NCBI GenBank assembly: GCA_024811115.1
Contig: JAKOGH010000168.1
Location: 1 to 64,000, forward strand
Origin: Terana coerulea
Lineage: Eukaryota; Basidiomycota; Agaricomycetes; Polyporales; Phanerochaetaceae
Length of the DNA stretch: 64,000 nt
Direction: 5' to 3'
Shown one piece after another: positions 21,466 to 33,560 of this stretch (positions are counted from its first letter, which is position 1; the number at the start of each line of letters is the position of its first letter). The notes below the pieces were generated by a model that searched no databases, was not told where the DNA came from, and saw only the letters and a list, made by a program, of their open reading frames with translations. The translations under genes and the position numbers were made by a program.

Positions 21466-22919
21466 ATGCCCATAGTCAAGAACAGCTCCGTGATCTATAC
21501 CTCTGAGCCAGAGACGTACATTGTCCCTGACGTAACCGTCAAACTTGTCGAAAGCGAACTCGACTTGGATGATGTTCCCCTCAACGGCGGGGTTCTCGTC
21601 AAGACCATCGCCCTCAGCAGCGACCCCGTACATGCGTTACCGCTTTCGCGATCCGAGCATGACTATGTTCTGCCCACCAGCTCTTCTGGGCAATCCGTAA
21701 GAACATTCGGAAATGCTGCTCAGCTATTTTCGCTAATTCTGCGCATGTTTTAGGATTGACAACCTTGGTGTCGGCACGGTTCTACGCAGCGAAGACCCCC
21801 AATTCCGCTTTGGGGATCACGTTCTCGGATACTTCGGTCAGGGCAGTCATCGTACAATATACAATGCTTCTGACGACCTTTCCGCAGAGTTCTCTGAGTA
21901 CTCGGTGCACCCTGGCAGCATCCGTCACTCTCTCAAGATCCCCCTCACGAAAGTCGAGAAAATACCAGGACACCCGCCGTCGACACACTTCGGAGCGCTC
22001 GGCACGCCTGGGACGACCGCATACCAGGGCTTGAAGGGCCTTGCCGCCGACAAAATCAAGACAATGTGTATCACTCATGCCTTCGCAGCTTCTACACTGC
22101 AATGACCGGGATTTCAGGCCAATATAATGTTCGTGTCCGGAGGTGCTGGCCCTGTCGGAACGTGAGTAACTGTCTTTAATAATGCCGCATTCTAACCTGA
22201 GCGACGCTCCCAGGTTCGTCATCGAGTACGCGAAGGTCCTCAATCCCAACCTCAAGATCATTGCCTCGGCTGGCAGTGCCGAGAAGGTTCGCATAATGAA
22301 GATCGTCGGAGCGAACATCGCCTTCAACTATAAAGAGCAGGACGCCGCTTCCGTACTGCAGGAGCATGGGCCCATTGACATGTACGCGTATTCCGAGCTA
22401 ACATATGGGACGCAGGTACTTACAGACTTTTGACAGCTATTGGGATAACGTTGGTGGCGCGACTACGGACGCTGCGCTGACGAACTTCTCCAACTCCGGC
22501 CTGCTGATTGTAAGTGCCGTCGCCCCCTTTGAGGACGTGTTTGGACACGGCGGAGTGACAATGTCTTCCGAAGGCATGTGGTAGCATTAGCAGCGCAAAC
22601 CACGGTGATCAGACCGGCGGCATCGAGGTATATTGTCTTCTCTCTTGACTCACCATCCGCTTAGCTAACCGATGCTGCGTAGCACTACGATGAGATCTTC
22701 AAACGCAGCATCACCGTCTGCGGCTTCATAGTGTACACCGGCGATTCTGCATCCGTACTCGAACGCTTCCACGAAGAATGCGTCCCGCTACTCCTCCAAG
22801 GCAAAATTACGCACCGGGAGCACCAGTACCATGGCCTGAAGGAAGCAGGGAAGGCTCTCGCGGACGTCCATCGGGGTGGAAACACTGGAAAGGCGGTTAT
22901 TGTTGTCGCGGGGGAGTAG
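21466..22919 (+). CDS. MDR-family NADP-dependent reductase (alkenal/prostaglandin reductase-like)
   Basis: Medium-chain dehydrogenase/reductase without catalytic zinc, of the group of leukotriene B4 dehydrogenase and plant alkenal double-bond reductase. Exons by splice sites: 21466-21696, 21754-21836, 21888-about 22065, 22118-22161, 22214-22381, 22437-22509, 22574-22627, 22683-22919. Motifs are LVKTIALSSDP, then YMRYRFRDPSM, GVGTVLRSEDPQFRFGDHV, GTPGTTAYQGL, MFVSGGAGPVGTFVIEYAK (dinucleotide-binding glycines), YWDNVGGATTDAAL and ACGSISSANHGDQ. It would reduce activated C=C bonds of enals or enones with NADPH. Two frame problems remain: one extra base at 21625-21628 (SSDP|YMRYRF), and the exon ending near 22065 does not match the phase of the next. 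Either sequence errors or a young pseudogene. Confidence 0.75.
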
Positions 22920-23183
22920 AAGTTAGACTCCGCTATGAACATTCTCCGGCCACGTTGATGCAATATGGTAGCAGCCTGTTGATTGATTTCAGAGAAAGGC
23001 GAGTGCGAGAGCAAGCAAGGCGCTGGATGTTTGCAGGATTAAAATTCGACAACAAGAACGACGGAAACTGCGCTTCTGAAAACGTTCATGGCCATACAGT
23101 GCCTGTACAACGGTGTGGAGAGATGCGAAAGGCAGTATCAACGTATACATATCCAATGGTTGCCACCCAAGTCGTATTGTCTA
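22920..23183. other. Convergent intergenic spacer
   Basis: Lies between the end of the reductase gene and the end of family copy C. No feature was recognised. Confidence 0.35.
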
Positions 23184-25802
23184 TTATGGTCCAAGTAGCC
23201 CATTCTCTTTCTTGACCATACCTTCAACTGCGTCACCGTGACACTGGTCGCCCTCGGAATGTCCACGCAAACCAGCGAGCATATGTTCTTCCTCTAACGC
23301 CGCCCGCATCCTCGCTCGAGCCCTGGACGTGGAACATGCCAGCATCTCGCAAGGCTTCCAGCGTCGGCACTTTGACGGGTGACAGATGAGGTTCGTTCCC
23401 GAGGAGCCAGGTGAGCTGAAGGAACCCGGCGTTGTCCATAATATCCCGTCGCTCCGCCGACGCTGGTTGTAAGACGAAAACAAGGCAGAGAACAAGGAGC
23501 GTGGCCGATGCTGAGAGGCCTATAAAGAGCTGGACATACACTTAATAATAGCATTGTACGGGGAGGAAAAATTCACCTGCAGAGCATTCAACTGTAATTG
23601 CCGAACGCACACCTGGTCAGTTCTGTGCGGCCGTTGTACCGGAGTATATTCACTCACATCAATTCGGGACGTAGTTGCAATGGTGGTAACGGTCGCATTC
23701 CCCAGCTTTTCAGTCACAGTAGCAACTGTGTAGTTTTGAATGTCCAATTGGGGTGTAAAGGGGTAAGGGGAGCTGGTAAGATTTCTGCCTAGCCCAATGT
23801 AATGATCAGCACTTTGGCTCGAACTACTTCTGCTAGCCCACTGGAGACCCACTGTACCAATAAACTGCAGCCAAGGCTCTGCCAATGCTGAGGTTCAAGT
23901 CCGCGAGTCGAATCTGTGTTGAAGGATTCGGAACCGGGTTTACGTTCTCGTAGCTCATAAGATCATTTATCACAAACCTGCCTATGCGTGAATTTGTTGC
24001 TTATGAATGATTGATCAATGGCTGGACTTACACGTCGAATACTGAATGCATCGATGGATATGATGCCAGGGTTCCGCCATCGCTGTTGATGAGTGTCGTC
24101 GAATTGTGTACTACTTCACGTGGTGCACTCGCAAAGTCTGATATGCTCAGGTTTACTGGCCAGGGAAACACTTGGTCCTCCTGACTCTGGGTGTCGGTGG
24201 GATTCGGATCCCTGTTATCCAACGGGGCTTGAGGTAGTGCAGGTGCGAATGATGGTATGGCAGAAATCTCATATGTAGATAGTATGTCAGATCATTCGTG
24301 GTCTGCAAAACTCAACATGATGTATATCACTGACATTGCTTAGAAGTGCTCGCATGTCTTGGTTCCCGGTCTGATTCACCGGTCGGGGTTGGTCTTTAGT
24401 TGGAAGCACTGGCTGACGAGTGACTGCTGAGACCATGATGCTCGGATTCTGTATCTGGATCCCACACGACACATACTGCATCGCGGAAACAAGAACTGGA
24501 GAAATCCCATGTCAATATGTCTGCACGTTTTAGACGCCTTTTCAATCACGTACTGCCATGCCAATCGTAATCATTACCAACAAGACCGCCTTGAGCAATC
24601 TGTGGGTACAGGGGTGTCCAGGGAACGGCAGCCCCGTAGAGTCAATAATCGGGAGGGTTGAAGCCATGACAATAGGCGGTATGCATTGTGCGGGGACATT
24701 CTCGTAGGAGTCAAAGGATGAGAGAAAGTTGAGCGATGGTGAAACTGCGTGGCTTGAGTTTGAAACTTGGAAGGCCGTGGTATTTATTGCGGGACACACC
24801 TGGGAGGTTCAGAATACCCACAGTCAGCCGACCGCAGTTCATAGATAGATCTATAACCCATTCCGGAGCGTTGCCCGGGCCATGTATTCTCTGGAAAGTC
24901 GAGTTGTTTGTCTCTAATGACAAGGCCACGCAGCTGACATCAAAAATTAATGCGTTGACAGTCGTTTCACCATAAGCCGAGGGCACGTCAGGTATCACGT
25001 CGTACACCATATTATCCTGTAGACCTATAGTCGGAAGCTTGCCATAAACGGGGAGGATGTCAAAGGCCGGAACAGGGGCACTAACCGCTTTCTATTAGTT
25101 ATTTATATCAGAATCAGAGGATATGAATATCAGCGCACCCAAACACAAAATTTTGAAGAAAGGCGGGTTGTGTTGCCACATCAAGTGTGCTTGTTGCATT
25201 GAACGGAACGACACTGAACAGGCCAGGGATGGTGATATGTAGGACGAAGGTGCATAGTAAGTATAGCGTGATGTGCAAGACACCGAAGAACGCCGCATTT
25301 CGTTTCGTCTGGCGCCAAAGGGAAGTACAGGCGGAGGCGAACCCGAGCCAGGCGCTTGACCTATCGTGGATGGCAGTAAGAGTTTGGCGGGTGTGGAGGT
25401 CGCGAGCGAGGGCAATATGCTGGGTGAACAGGACCAGCAAAGCAATATACAACTAGGAGATCGCAGTGATTGGTCAGGATAATTCTACTAGTCGAGTTCC
25501 AGCACAAGATGAGTACAACTCACCGTGCCGATGGTTTGTGACACAAGAGAGATGATGGAAGGTAGTCGCATGGATGCAGCGGTGTTCATACTGACTACAA
25601 TTCTGTGCTCGTAGTGTTTGAGATATACCACAAGGAAAGCAATGTAGACGAGAACGAGCCCGAGGTGGAGGGCGACGCAGCCCCGGGCTAACCAACGGTA
25701 CTTGCTGTCTGTGTTGGTGACATTGGTTGTCTCCGGCGGTGAATCAGACTCGGGAAGGGTCTAACTTGCTCGCTCGCTTGAGGTGAAGAGAGGAGAGTCC
25801 AT
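23184..25802 (-). pseudogene. HYEH-family membrane protein, copy C (nonsense and frameshift)
   Basis: Close relative of copy D (35.4-38.0 kb, opposite strand). The start ATG at 25800-25802 (MDSPLFTSSERAS) matches D. Codon 14 is TAG (25761-25763), where D has an Arg codon (CGA). The following exons keep the family blocks: LKHYEHRIVVSMNTAASM, LTAIHDRSSAWLGFASA, LQDNMVYDVIPDVPSAYG, VMASTLPIIDSTGLPFPG, LADLNLSIGRALAAVYWYS, and a last helix with FLQLTWLLGNEPHLSPV. In the tail (about 23320), an 11-nt net deletion relative to D puts the end out of frame, although the final residues (LLGP, stop at 23184) are still recognisable in another frame. Called a pseudogene because both ends are damaged. Confidence 0.75.
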
Positions 25803-27950
25803 GGTAGCGCAAGAGGAGATGCATGCGACAGCACCGGCGTCATATATAGTCATCCCTTGAGGAAGTAGCGCATTGCCACGCATCCAGGAGCATCTGCGAT
25901 GAACTCTCTTCGCTATTGATGACTGTCCAGTGCCATATCACTCACCCCAGATGACATCAAGATACGCAAACAGTGAAAATGTAGGAGTCCTCTACTATAG
26001 CGTAGTCAACAGAGAGTACCCAAATGTCAGCTGTGTAGCTCACGAGACATTCAGGTGTAAAGGTTCCTGGCTATCTTGCATGAGAGTTCAGTGGTCGAGT
26101 ACAACGGGGCAAACATTCACTGTCGCAATATCTGCCTCCAGAAGCACGTGTCCTGTTGTGCTGAATAGATCTTATCATCTTGGATTGAACGAAGCACATA
26201 TCTGCCATCGCATATCAGTATTCATATATCGCTACCGTTAAATTCAAGATGGAATAGAAATGCGGGAGATATATATGCCTGATCATAGCGTGAAAAGAGC
26301 ATAGCATGCGTCCAGGCTGGCTTATCATGTATGATCCAGTCAGTACCGAACAAGGAGACAGTGGCTGAGAGACCATGCCCAGAAAAATTGGTCTCTGCGG
26401 CACGCACTGTGCCTGCTCGCACCCTATCAGCAAGACCAGCTGGTATCGCATAGCACGTCTGCGCATGCGAGGCACGCCTTGGAGGTAAAGAAAGGGCTTA
26501 CGCGACGTGCATTGGCGCGCTGCATTTCTCTCCAACAGTTCCTGCCCCCTCTTCAGGAGACCGCATACAACAGGTTGTTGAGGCTAGAAACGATCAAGTC
26601 GAATGACAGACCAGCAATCAACGCATGGTCAGACTATGCACTAGATACAACACCCATGAACACCTCACCGTGCATGTTTCAATGCCGAGAGACAGTGCCA
26701 GAAAGCTTGCGGTCAGGTTGTGGCAGACGAAGCGCATAGACCCCGGCCGCAGAGCGCTGTATGTCGCTCGGCGAGCGAGGTATATGCGCTGGGTCGTACC
26801 GTGCCAGTTCCTAAAACCTCGCCAGGCGAGAAGACCAGCGGTTGTAAAAGTTGCTGCAAACCCCAGCTATGTTCGCGAGGACGGGGATGTCACAAAACAC
26901 ACTTGAGGTTGAATGCGCGGAAGTGCTTCCCAATGCTTGGTCTCCTGCATCGCGGCAGCGGCGAGATGTCCCACCGCCCAAGAGGCCCCAAGGGTGCTTC
27001 AACGACCTGTCAATCCCAGTCAGCATGGTGATGCACTGATGTACAGAGGGTGGTACGTACTCGGGCGATGCGTGCGAAGCCCAACCTGAATTCCATTGTC
27101 CTCTCGCATAGACCGGAACCTTGCGCCAATTGAGACATTGCAGCAACGGACGGAGGCAAGGACCAACAAAAGCGGGACCAGGAGGAATTTGGCACTATTC
27201 TAGGGTGGCAGTGGGAGAGGACGGGGGGGGGGGGGGGGGGGGGGGGGGCAGCAGGGCGAGCAGTAGGAAATTTATTCAAGCGTCTGGAACGCGGCCGCGG
27301 TGTCCAACGGGCAGCGGCCAATCCCCCTGGCAGCAGGGGGACGACGCGAGGTGGCAGCTGTTGCACAGAGGTGTAGTCAGCAGGAAGGTCGAGTGCGGTA
27401 GCGGCGTGGCTGCGGATATCTGACCGCACAGGTTTTGAGCTTGTCGACGATTCTCATGAAGCATGAGGAGCGCTCGCTGTTTCTGGCCAACATCCTGTGA
27501 TATTGTGGCGCATCCGAAAACGTAAGCAGTGTGGGCAGTGTGCATGTGAAGGCTTTCCGCAGTCGTCCTCGGCTCGGAGCTGTCGAAGGTGAAGGTTTGA
27601 AGGCCCGGGAGGAGATCTAGAGGGACTCAGCGAAGGAGAGTGACGCACATTTAGCGCGGTGGACGCGCCAGGAGCTGTGCACGTGGAGCGCACGTGGATC
27701 CGCGGCTGTCCCACGCTCGCGGCTCGACGCGACGTGCGTCCGTTCCCGCCTCAGCAGCCCACAATCCTGCCCGCCCCGACGCTCGAGCGCGACCTCGACG
27801 GCGAGATGGCAATTACCGACGCGCCACGGCAACACCGTGCTGTACAATCTCTCGTCCACGCACCTTGCCGCGCTCACTACAGGCATGCCGGATAGGACGC
27901 TGCCGTCGCTCGACCCAGCCGTCTTCGCAGGCTGCATGATGGAAGAGGAC
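25803..27950. repeat. Left arm of inverted duplication: 5' flank of copy C
   Basis: Reverse complement of this stretch matches 33.56-35.40 kb (upstream of copy D). Anchors: 25830/35350 (ACTATATATGACGCCG), 26300/34900, 27040/34150 (TTGGGCTTCGCACGCATC) and 27400/33830. Part also matches 41.6-42.5 kb. No gene was recognised. It holds a 28-base G run. Confidence 0.7.
27221..27248 (+). repeat. G28 homopolymer
   Basis: Twenty-eight consecutive G residues. The paralogous place in the right arm (about 34020-34060) has no such run, so it expanded after the duplication or is an assembly artefact. Confidence 0.9.
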
Positions 27951-28052
27951 GAGATGGGCGAGACAATAGTACGACCCGAAGGTGTTGGACAAGAATCTGA
28001 CGAAGGAGCAATACATCACCCTGATTATACTATAACTCTCGGTAATAGGTAG
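27890..28052 (+). pseudogene. HYEH-family C-terminal tail relic
   Basis: The plus strand encodes EEDEMGETIVRPEGVGQES, which matches the end of copy F (EEDEMSETMLAEGVGRDS) at both protein and DNA level. No upstream family exons were found on this strand. It is a leftover of another copy, converging on the RGS gene. Confidence 0.65.
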
Positions 28053-28189
28053 ACATCTGTTGGGCTGGCGTTTATAATGCCTTGCATGAGAGTCGAGGGT
28101 GAAAAGAGAACATGTCGATGTTTGACGTGGTGGCGCGCAATAGCACTGGTGGACTGGTCCTAGGATATGAACTTCCAATATTTATAAGA

Positions 28190-28527
28190 ACCGGAATAAC
28201 GAGTGCATGTATCGATTCCTAACGTAGCGACTATAATATACAGTAGCGACAGTAGGTAAGGAGGGTAAGGTATCTAGCAGGCGAAGCGATACACGGTGAC
28301 GAACTGAAGCAAACTGCGACGGAAAGCGAAAGCGCGTACGAAAGCATGAACAATTGAACGAAGGTTACAACATTCCGAGGAACTGAAGAAGGGATGCAGC
28401 AGGAACACACAAAGAGGCATGGAAAGGAAAGTCGAATGCGAGAGTGCAAAACAGTGAAGCGTGAACGAGCGTAAGACACACACAAAAACAAAGGAAAAGT
28501 ACACTCAGCAAATCCTTGACCCGTCAT
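28190..28527 (-). other. 3' untranslated region of RGS gene, duplicated at 38.27-38.60 kb
   Basis: The reverse complement of 28190-28527 matches the plus strand at 38272-38600, including CTACTGTCG.TACTGTATAT and the adjacent TAGCGACTA/TAGTCGCTA segment. It lies directly downstream of the RGS stop codon. Confidence 0.6.
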
Positions 28528-31500
28528 CTACTCGGGCACCCCGACCAGCCCAGCAACGATCAGCACCGCGAGCCCGAGCGCCATCGCCGCGCTGCGCACG
28601 ACGATCTCCCACTGCGCGCGCCCGACGAGCGGGTTCAGCACCGGCGTGAGCGGCGACGAGAACGCGGGCACGGACAGGTACACGTTCCGCATGCGCGCGC
28701 GCCACGGCGGCCGCGGCCGCTTTGCAGGCAGGGCAGCCGGGATCGGCTGCACGTATGGATTGACGAGGGGGCGGGCGGGACGAGTTGCGCGTGCGGTGGA
28801 ACAGATGCTGTGACTGCTGGAGGAGGGACGACCGGCGTGGTCGTTTGCGGCGGCTTCACCTGGGACGGTCGGCGACTCTGACTCTGACTCTGCGTCCCCA
28901 GCGTGACTTCCTCCCTCGCCTTGCCCTTCCCCGCTTCGCCCGCACGCTCCCCCTCCTGCCCCGCCGCGCGCCCCTCCTCTGCCTTCTCCGGGCACCGCGC
29001 CTCGCACGCCTCGCCGCTGTGCCGGCGCAGGACCTGCACGACGTTCTCGGGGCTGCACCGCCGCTGCAGGCGCTCGAGCACCTGCCACCAGCGGCGCACC
29101 GCCCAGCCACGCACGCCACGCACGTCGCGCCCGCGCCCCGCGATCGCGCTGCCGACCTCGGAGCGCGTCGACGCCGATGGCGCGGGCGACGGCGGGCGCG
29201 TGGCCGAGTTTCGCCGTGCCTTGGCGAGGTCTGAAAGCGGGGGCGCGAGAGGGACGGCACATGGCGCGGTGTCTGCGGGGGCGCACTAGCAGGCGGCGCC
29301 GTCGCGCCGTGCCGGCCGAACCACCGACTCGTCCACTTCGTCGCCGCCTTCTTCTTCCCCTTCTTCCCCATCCTCACCGTCGGTGGCGGCGGCAGCCCGT
29401 CGAAGTCAAACTCGCCCACCGGCTGGCACGCCTTCGCCTCCTCCACTGCGCCCGGCACGCACGCCTCCGCGTCGCGCGCGCGTTCGCCGTCCCGGCCGAG
29501 GCCACCGCCGCCCGCGTGCCCGCTGCGCGTTTTCCGTGTGCACGCCGTCGCTTGGCGCGGCAGCGTACACGAACGGCTGAATGAAGCGTGCCGTGCGCTG
29601 CACCGCGCCCGCGTCCGGCGGCCCGCTCCCACCCTCCTCGTCCGCCGCGTGCTCCTCGTCGGACAGCGCCCACGCGTGCGGGTCCGCGCTGCCCTCGTAG
29701 TCCGGCCAGAGCGGGTCGCGGTACGGCGCGCTCGTGCCCGCTGCCGCGGCAGAGGCACCGGGTGCGGCGTCGGGCATCCGCTGTGCGCGCCGCGGGAGCG
29801 CGTTCGGGTCCCAGTCTGCGGGCGCCGTCTGCGGGCCCTCAGGCGACGGGTGGTCCTCGTAGATCGCGTCGGAGACCTCGATGATCGGCCGGCGGCGGCG
29901 GCGGCGTCTGTGCCGGCGTGTCCTGCGCGCGCGGGCGGACGGGTCTGCGAGCGAGCCGGGCGGGGAGCCGACGGAGCAGCCCGAGTCGATGTCGTGCTCC
30001 TCGTCCTCGCTGCCCAACTCCGACTCCGAGGAGGTATATTCGTCGTCACTGCCTTCCTCGCCGTCGTCGTCGTCGTCGTGCTCCGCGCCGTCCGTCTCCG
30101 CGCCCTCGTGCTCTGCCATACCTACGCTTTCCACACGCTCGAGCGGGCCAACCTCCTCATACGCCCTCCTCCTCACCACCGGCCCCTCAGGCGGCACAAT
30201 CCTCAACCTCGGCAGACCCTCCCTTCCCATCCCAACATTCTCCGCCGCCTCCATCACCACCTCAGTAACATTCGACCCGCTACGGCCCCTCCCCACCTGC
30301 CTTACACTCCCCAAACTACTCGCAGCGCGGCACCGCCCGACGCGCTGCCGACGCTCGCGATGCTCAGCGCAGGCGGGCGCGTGAGCGGCGTGATCGCCTC
30401 CTGGAGCTTCGCCCACTCCGCGTCGCGCGCCTGGCGCGCGAGGCGTTCCCCGCTGCGACTGCGGAAGCCGAGCACGGCCGGCAGGCTCATCTTGCGCGGC
30501 ACCTGCGCCTCCCGCCCACCAGCGCCGGCATGCGGCAGGTTCAAGCTCATCTTGCGCGGCGCGCTCGCGGGGACGTCGGGGACGCGGGCGGCGGCGCACT
30601 CAGCCAGGGTGTCTCGGTCGGCTGCTGGGACGGCGCAGCGGGGGGAACGGGTTGCGGAAGGTGACGGCGGTCGGGCTGGGCGCAGGTTGGGTGCCGTCGC
30701 CCGCTTTATGGCTGTCGGGCGGCGCGAGGGGCTTCGGCTGCGAGATCGCGGGCCGGGCGAGCTCGAACGAGCGCAGCTGGCGCAGGTCGCCAAAGATGTA
30801 GATCATCATGCACACCTGTCAACGCAAAGCGAGCGCGCCGGCGCGTTAGCGTCGATGTCGCAAGCATTTGAGAGGCGGAAAACGATCGGCGCGCGCGGGT
30901 TGACGTCAACGACACAGGCGACATCCCGACGAGTGACAGGGAGCACAGCGGTTGCAGAAGAAAAGACAGGCTAGAAACGGTAGGAACATTGCAACGCGCG
31001 ACCGTGCAAAAGCGGAAGAAATGAACTGTGTGCGATCTCGCCCGCATTTTCTGCAGCCGACGAGCAATGCAATCCAAATCTGGGGGTCTCAGCCGGCGGG
31101 GAGACGGCAGCCTACCTCCCAGTGGACTGCACTGTGTCAGGGACAAATGAAGGGGTCAAGGGCGAGCAGACACCGCTCTGGGCAAAGCAGTGGCGGAAAA
31201 GAGACAGATGAAAGACAGGGAAAAGGAGCAAAGGATTGCTTGCGCTCCCAGGCACTGGACCCATCGCGGGGCGCGATCCAAATTCAGGTCTCTCCACCAG
31301 CCGAGAGGCGGCACCGGGCACGAACCAACTCGGCTATGCAGAAAAGAGGAGACAGACAGACAGAAGGGAGACTCACCCCATACAACGCGCTGATAAAAAT
31401 TGTCAAGCCGAGCCAAATACCCGGAAGGGCCAAAATCCGGAACCACCGCGACGCGTGCAACGAGAACGACGCCGCAAGCGGCGGCGCGCTGCCCGACAAA

Positions 31501-33099
31501 ACACCCGCATCAGCCCCACCGCGGCGCACACACATCCGGGCGCCCACGCACCTGGTCACGACACCGATCACGACGCCGCCCGCGTTCCCGCAGTACGCGC
31601 GCGACATGCCGACGTTGTTGTACGTCGCGACGACGAGCCGCTGCAGGCTCGCCTGCAGCCGCCGCTCGACGATGTCCCGCAGCTCCGCGAAGACGGCCGG
31701 GTCGGGCGGCGGCGGCATCTTACCCGGCGCACCGCCGGCGCCGACGGTGAGGTGCGTGAGGGAGAGGTTGCGGAGGGCCGCGTACGGGCCCGCGCCGCGG
31801 TGCGAGTCGCGGCGCGTCGGCGAGGGCGGGTTCGTGCCTGCACGCACAACAATGACAAAAAGACGCAGAAATGGAAGGTCAGCGCGCACAGGCAGGGGAA
31901 GGCATACGGGGCGGACGCACCGACGAAGAAGCCGCCGAGCACGTCGCTCCGGACGTCGAGCTCGTACGGCGCGTTCGGCACGAGGAACGTCTCCTTCGCG
32001 CGCAGGTAGAACAGCGCGAGCGCGTGGTTCGCGGGCGGGAGCGGCGCGGGCGACGGCGCGTACGGCCGCAGGCTGCGCGGGCTCGGGTGCATGTGCCCCT
32101 CGTCTTCGTCCTCCTCGTCTTCATCAGGGTGGTGTGCCGGCGGCGGCACGGTGATCGACAGCTGCGGCGGGCGGCGCGGCGCGCCCTGCGGGGGCTGTAG
32201 AAGCGAAGGCGAGGGCGCGTGGAGGTGCGGGGGAGGGAGAGCGTGGAGAGCGCGAGGCCGAGGGACGCGAAGGGCTGCTCGCGTTCTGCGGGCGGGGTGC
32301 GCGGCGCGGTCGGCGTCGCGGGGACGGAGAACGCGAGGCCGTGCGCGCGGCGGCGCACGCTGGCGGGGGTGCGCGGCGCGGCGGGGTGGCCCGCGGAGGG
32401 CGTGCGCTGCAGGCCGGCCTTGAGGGACGCCATCCACGCGTCGTAGCGCAGCGTGTACTCGCGCAGCCATAACATGAAATACCTGTTTTTTCACGTGTGT
32501 ACATCTCAGTGAATGGGATACGAGAAGAAAGAGAGGGACGGCGCACAGATTCTCGACAGTGCCTTCGACGAACAACAGCCATTCTTCAAAGTCCTTCAGG
32601 CCGAGCGGCGGGAGGTGTTTTCGCTCGAGGACGTCCTCCAGGCGGACGTCGTAGTACGGCTGTATATGGATCCCCCAGTTCGCCAAGTCGAAACTCCACC
32701 AGTGCCCGTGCGCCCTGCCCTTTCCTTTACTCCTCGCACCTCCACCTGCGTTTCCTGGGGCCGACGGCGGCCTGCTGGGGTCGATGCACGGCGGCAGCGC
32801 CGGCGGGTGCGTCAGGCGGTAGGGCAGGCTCCGGAGGCGCGCCGACGAGAGCTTTACTGTTGCGGGTTGCGTGTGTCTTGCTGTCGGCGGCGTGCTGTGC
32901 GGTGGGGGTGGAGGGAGGTTGGGCTGGGAGTGGGGGCTGCACGCTGCGCGGAGCCGCGGCGCGGGTGGGCGGTCGAGGGCCCGGCGCGGGGGTGGGATGA
33001 GCCTGAGGGTATAGCGAAGGACGCAGCGGGAGGGGGACGCGGGGCGATGGGCGACGCAGGTGCGCTCGCCCAGCCCTTTGCCGTCGTGCTCGCTGCCAT
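28528..33099 (-). CDS. RGS-domain membrane protein (Rax1-like)
   Basis: Long, very GC-rich gene with several introns; not all junctions are solved. N-terminal part: LRSLPYRLTHPPALPPC, then the RGS domain IQPYYDVRLEDVLERKHLPP, FEEWLLFVEGTVENL, (intron) YFMLWLREYTLRYDAWMASL, (intron) ETFLVPNAPYELDVRSDVL, (intron) FAELRDIVERRLQASLQRLV. Membrane helices follow (GNAGGVVIGVVTRCVG; ILALPGIWLGLTIFISALYG; intron; VCMMIYIFGDLRQLRSF). Then comes a long disordered, acidic and Arg-rich region, and a last helix VVRSAAMALGLAVLIVAGLV near the stop at 28528. RGS plus C-terminal helices is the plan of yeast Rax1 (bud-site selection) and its basidiomycete relatives. The start at 33097-33099 (MAASTTAKGW), followed by an intron to KLSSARLRS, is a guess; the frame of the RGS exon itself has no ATG. 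Confidence 0.65.
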
Positions 33100-33560
33100 G
33101 CCCGCTTCCTTCTCCCAGTCCAGTCAAAGTCGCAGTCCAAGTCGACGTCACGGCCAGCGTCCAGCGTGCTGTCCTGGCGGGTGCTGGTATAGTCGCCGCG
33201 GTGTCCAGAGAGGGACTAGGCGGAAGAAGGGGGCGTTGCGGGGTGGGAGGGAGGATAAGAGCGACGTCGACGGGAGGGCCGGCGCTGGGGCTGGGAGGCA
33301 GGGAAGCTCTGGACGGTAGTGTGCGGCCGGATTTCCCTCCGATCGCGCGACATCACCCTGCCAATTTATTGTTCATTAAGTAAAAGAAGCTTCCCTGGGC
33401 TCGTTCCAGGCGACCGCCGTCCCCCGCACGCTTTCACCAATTATCCGTCGCGGCCGGTCACTTCGTCGACGGGCCCTGCGCTCTACTTGCGTGCTGCCGC
33501 CGCCTTTTCCATCCCGTCATTTTTCCTGTGTAGGCGAGGGCGCAGGCAGTCCAGAGAACA
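33100..33560. other. Upstream region of RGS gene
   Basis: GC-rich and CpG-rich, with no gene recognised. Likely promoter and 5' leader. It ends where homology to the 5' flank of copy C begins. Confidence 0.35.

Noticed and set aside
21837..21887. In-frame 17-residue insert in the MDR reductase
   Set aside because: The 51-nt segment has GT-AG ends, and relatives lack residues here, so it is treated as an intron even though it stays open.
27837..28052. Independent small plus-strand gene
   Set aside because: The second half matches the tail of copy F at DNA level, and no upstream exons are present, so it is kept only as a relic.
28856..30974. Very long open frames on both strands (up to about 480 codons)
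   Set aside because: They come from extreme GC content, which removes stop codons. Only parts that join the RGS, helix and acidic segments of the minus-strand gene were accepted.
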